Below, in pieces: positions 61,492 through 64,000 of a stretch of 64,000 nucleotides of DNA. This DNA is from JBJEXX01 sp051886215 (GTDB lineage: Bacteria; Bacillota_I; Bacilli_A; RF39; UBA660): positions 7,144 to 71,143 of the forward strand of contig JBJEXX010000016.1 in assembly GCA_051886215.1 (NCBI GenBank), given 5' to 3'. The position numbers and the translations under genes are program-made. Each line of letters begins with the position of its first letter. The first letter of the stretch is position 1. The notes below the pieces were generated by a model. It was not told where the DNA came from. It was given only the letters and a program-made list of their open reading frames with translations, and searched no databases.

Positions 61492-62460
61492 ATGAAACGA
61501 GATCTATATTATGATAATTTAAAAGGTTTTTTAATTATTTGTGTAATATTTTGGCATACTTTAAGCAATGTTTTTGGATATTATGACAGAGATTATAGTT
61601 ATTTTAAATTTGTTTTATTTTTTATGATGGTATTATTTGTATTTATTAGTGGTAAATTTGCTAAATCAAGTAGTAGAACTCCTTTGCAAAGAACTTTAAA
61701 AATATTTTTAGTATTTATCATTGCGCAAATAATAATTACTTTATATTATGGATATATTTTAAAAATAATAGATCCTACTAAAAATTTACTTTCTCCAAGA
61801 TATACACTTTGGTATTTATTAACTACTGCATCTTTATATTTAACGGAATATATATTCAGAAAGTTTAGTTTTAAAAAATCATTTATAATTAGTTTAATAA
61901 TATCTTTAGGTTCAGGATTTGTTAGTTTTATTACTAATAACTTATCTTTAACTAGAACTCTTTGTTTATTACCTTTTTTTATACTAGGATATTATGCTGA
62001 TGAAATAAAATTATTTGATTTTATAAAAAAGTATAAGAATATAATTTTTATATGTACCACTATATTACTAATTTGGTTTTTATTTAATAAAGATTTTTTT
62101 CTGGCTAAAGATATGTATTTTAAATATAATTATTTTGCATATAGAACACCTCTTGAATGTTTCTTAATAAGATGTTTGCTCTATACATTTGATTTTTTAT
62201 TTAGTTTTTCTATATTAAATATTATACCTAAACATAAAACATTACTTTCTAATTTAGGAAGTAAAACCTTAATAATATTTTTATTGCATGGAGTTATATT
62301 AAAAACTTTGATATGTTTTCCTAAAATTTTGAATAATTCTTGGTTATATATTATTTACATAACTATTATGATTTTATTAGTTTGTTTATTAATCGATTGT
62401 ATATATAAAAAAATAGTTGTTAAATTAAATAAAAATAATATTATAAAACAAAACATATAA
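61492..62460 (+). CDS. acyltransferase 3 family membrane protein
   Basis: 322 residues with about ten helices. RDLYYDNLKGFLIICVIFWH carries the conserved start of acyltransferase-3 proteins (D...KG...V.WH), with VFISGKFAKSS after the second helix. These enzymes acetylate or otherwise acylate sugars of wall polymers or peptidoglycan, usually using acyl-CoA inside and transferring outside. It is shorter than OafA proteins because it lacks the SGNH domain. GGTGAT lies before the ATG. It precedes the PBP gene by 15 bases, so a role in modifying peptidoglycan or its polymers is possible. Confidence 0.85.
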   Translation: MKRDLYYDNLKGFLIICVIFWHTLSNVFGYYDRDYSYFKFVLFFMMVLFVFISGKFAKSSSRTPLQRTLKIFLVFIIAQIIITLYYGYILKIIDPTKNLLSPRYTLWYLLTTASLYLTEYIFRKFSFKKSFIISLIISLGSGFVSFITNNLSLTRTLCLLPFFILGYYADEIKLFDFIKKYKNIIFICTTILLIWFLFNKDFFLAKDMYFKYNYFAYRTPLECFLIRCLLYTFDFLFSFSILNIIPKHKTLLSNLGSKTLIIFLLHGVILKTLICFPKILNNSWLYIIYITIMILLVCLLIDCIYKKIVVKLNKNNIIKQNI

Positions 62461-62475
62461 TCTATTGGTGATTAT

Positions 62476-63732
62476 ATGTTTTTTAAAAGAATTGATTCAA
62501 GAATAAAAATAATATTACTTATATTAATATTACTATTTTTTTTCATAATAGCTAGGGTGTTTTATGTGCAAGTTTTTGATTATAAAAAATTATCAACTTT
62601 AGCGAATGGACTTTGGAGTAGAGAATTACCTATACAAGCAGATAGAGGACTAATATTAGATAGAAATGGTATTGTACTTGCTGATAATGTTACAACAACA
62701 AGTTTAGTACTTATTCCTAATCAAATAAAAGACAAAGAAAAAACAACAAAGTTACTTGCAAATATTTTAAATGTAGACGAAAAAGAAATGGCAAAGCATG
62801 TAAATAAAAGTACATCTATTGAAAGAGTTCATCCAGAAGGTAGAAGACTAGGTTATGAAGTAGCTAATAAGATAAGTAATTTAAAATTAGAAGGAGTATA
62901 TTTAGTAAAAGAATCACAAAGATCTTATCCATATGGTAATTTTCTTTCTCATGTTTTAGGTTATGTAGGAATAGATAATCAAGGTCTATCTGGAATAGAA
63001 CTTGAATATGATGATATATTAACTGGTGAAGATGGTGCAATTAAATATTATGCTGATGCTAAAGGAAACAAATTAAAACTATCAGATGTTTATGAAGCTC
63101 CTTCTAGTGGTATGAATATACAACTTACAATAGATTATAATATTCAAATCGCAGTAGAAAGAGAAATGGATAATATTGTAAAAATGTTTAATCCGGATAT
63201 GGCTTTAGCTATTGTTATGGATCCAAATACAGGTGAAATTTTAGCGATGAGTTCTAGACCGGATTATGATCCTAATAATTATACTAAATATTCACAAGAA
63301 GAATTAAGTAGAAATTTACCAATATGGGCTAGTTATGAACCTGGATCAACATTCAAAATTATTACTACTGCAGCTGCGGTTAATGAAAATAAAGTAGATT
63401 TAGAAAAAGATACTTTTTATGATGCCGGTAGTGTTACTATAAGTGGTGCTAAAATTAAATGTTGGAAAGCAGGAGGACATGGACATCAGACTTTTTTACA
63501 AGTGTTAGAAAACTCTTGTAATCCGGGGTTTGTAAGACTTGGTAATTTGCTTGGAAAAGAAACTTTATATGATTATATAGACAAATTTGGTTTTGGTAGT
63601 AAAACTGGTGTAGATTTAAATGGAGAAGGTAAGGGAATTATCTTTGATTTAGAAGATGTTCATGATTTGGAACTTGCTACAACGGCTTTTGGTCAAGGTG
63701 TTAGTGTTACTCCTATACATCTTACTGTCTAA
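62476..63732 (+). pseudogene. class B penicillin-binding protein (FtsI/SpoVD type), truncated before the KTG box
   Basis: 418 residues where family members have about 580-720. A membrane helix (about 12-32), the dimerisation domain (RGLILDRNGIVLADN at about 56), and most of the transpeptidase domain are present: active Ser in YEPGSTFKIITT (near residue 290), the SxN box in NSCNPGFV (near 346). The frame ends at FGQGVSVTPIHLTV, just where members continue into the last third with KTGT, which is absent from the next 268 bases in any frame. So it cannot form a complete active site. Ending and downstream sequence suggest a rearrangement rather than a point mutation. Confidence 0.75.
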
Positions 63733-63919
63733 TAAATGATACCCTTACTATTACTAGAGGGACGATTAGTAAATATACGAAGAAGTATGATGTTGAATAT
63801 GAATATAATTGTTACACATATTTCTGATATACCTATATTTTTTGAAATGCATATGCAAAAAATATAGTTGCAAAAAATGTCTAAAAACAAGAAGTTTTTG
63901 CATTGGTGCTGCAAAAAAA

Positions 63920-63948
63920 TTGACATTTATGCAAAATTGATATAAAAT
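63920..63948 (+). promoter_or_regulatory. sigma-A-type promoter
   Basis: TTGACA (63920-63925), 17-base spacer, TAAAAT (63943-63948), before the partial gene at 63966. Confidence 0.65.
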
Positions 63949-63965
63949 TAAATTGGTGATGAAAT

Positions 63966-64000
63966 ATGATACAAAGAGAAGAATATTTAAAAATATTAAA
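63966..64000 (+). CDS. start of a probable DUF4143-type AAA ATPase, cut by the window end
   Basis: Only 11 codons are visible: MIQREEYLKIL. GGTGAT stands six bases before the ATG and a good promoter precedes it. The opening resembles the common start of archaeal/bacterial AAA ATPases with a DUF4143 C-terminus (MIKREEYLxxL...). So short a fragment cannot confirm it. Confidence 0.35.
   Translation, partial: MIQREEYLKIL

Noticed and set aside
63729..63926. Minus-strand 65-codon frame after the PBP gene
   Set aside because: No ribosome site or family; it is the reverse of AT-rich non-coding sequence.
1..64000. tRNA, rRNA or insertion-sequence transposase genes
   Set aside because: No cloverleaf, rRNA segment or transposase motif was recognised on either strand.

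Overview
The window is a strongly AT-rich, densely packed piece of bacterial chromosome with almost all genes on the + strand. Several things point to a Gram-positive, low-GC Bacillota. Ribosome binding sites are of the AGGAGG or AGGTGAT type. Promoters follow TTGNNA-N17-TATAAT. There are LCP, VanW, LemA and teichoic-acid-type ABC export genes, ComEA/ComEC, ChW repeats and a small acid-soluble spore protein (SspI). An uncultured, gut-type, very AT-rich member of the Bacilli or Clostridia is my best guess; this is inference, and no rRNA is present to fix it. The spore-protein gene sits behind a sequence that matches the sigma-G promoter pattern, so the organism probably makes spores or descends recently from one that did.

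Layout. (1) 1-13,510 is an envelope and surface-protein block: a partial NlpC/P60 peptidase, membrane-anchored Ig-like (BIG2) proteins, an HExxH protein, a trypsin-like fold that has lost catalytic residues, an InlB-repeat protein, an LCP-family wall-polymer ligase, a dockerin-bearing glucosaminidase, and a membrane-anchored protein whose N-terminal domain may be cohesin-like. (2) 13,546-18,283 carries a holin/M23-lysin pair, an unusual RpoD-like sigma factor with about 200 extra residues inside region 4, a VanW protein and MscL. (3) 18,305-27,112 holds a TasA-like protein, an FtsW/SpoVE-type protein, comEA and comEC, then a rearranged region where the 3' end of comEC plus a downstream DUF1016-type nuclease gene are present twice, separated by a broken gene. 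(4) 27,142-30,776 has yigZ, sspI, lemA and a DUF2207 membrane protein.

(5) 30,789-54,988 is a cell-surface glycopolymer locus: glycosyltransferases, an ABC exporter pair, a Wzx-type flippase and DUF2142 and DUF2304 membrane proteins. It also has a decoration module of two LicD proteins, a class V aminotransferase, a cytidylyltransferase fused to a Gfo/Idh-type dehydrogenase, and an acetyltransferase. A ChW-repeat GH25 lysozyme and a complete dTDP-rhamnose set (rmlACDB) close the locus. The genes fit together as synthesis of a rhamnose-containing wall glycan, its export, and its modification by a CDP-activated, possibly amino-bearing, phospho-alcohol. (6) 55,001-64,000 has a parallel-beta-helix surface protein, two flavoproteins on either side of a Bro-N protein, an orphan HExxH protein, an acyltransferase, a PBP gene cut off before its KTG box, and the first codons of a probable AAA ATPase.

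The observations most worth following are these. Perfect, sequence-unrelated palindromes lie in frame inside both DUF1016 paralogues at the same protein position, and another lies in the Bro-N gene. The sigma factor carries an inserted domain. The LicD/aminotransferase/CTP-transferase-dehydrogenase module may make an undescribed activated wall decoration. SspI is preceded by a sigma-G-like promoter.
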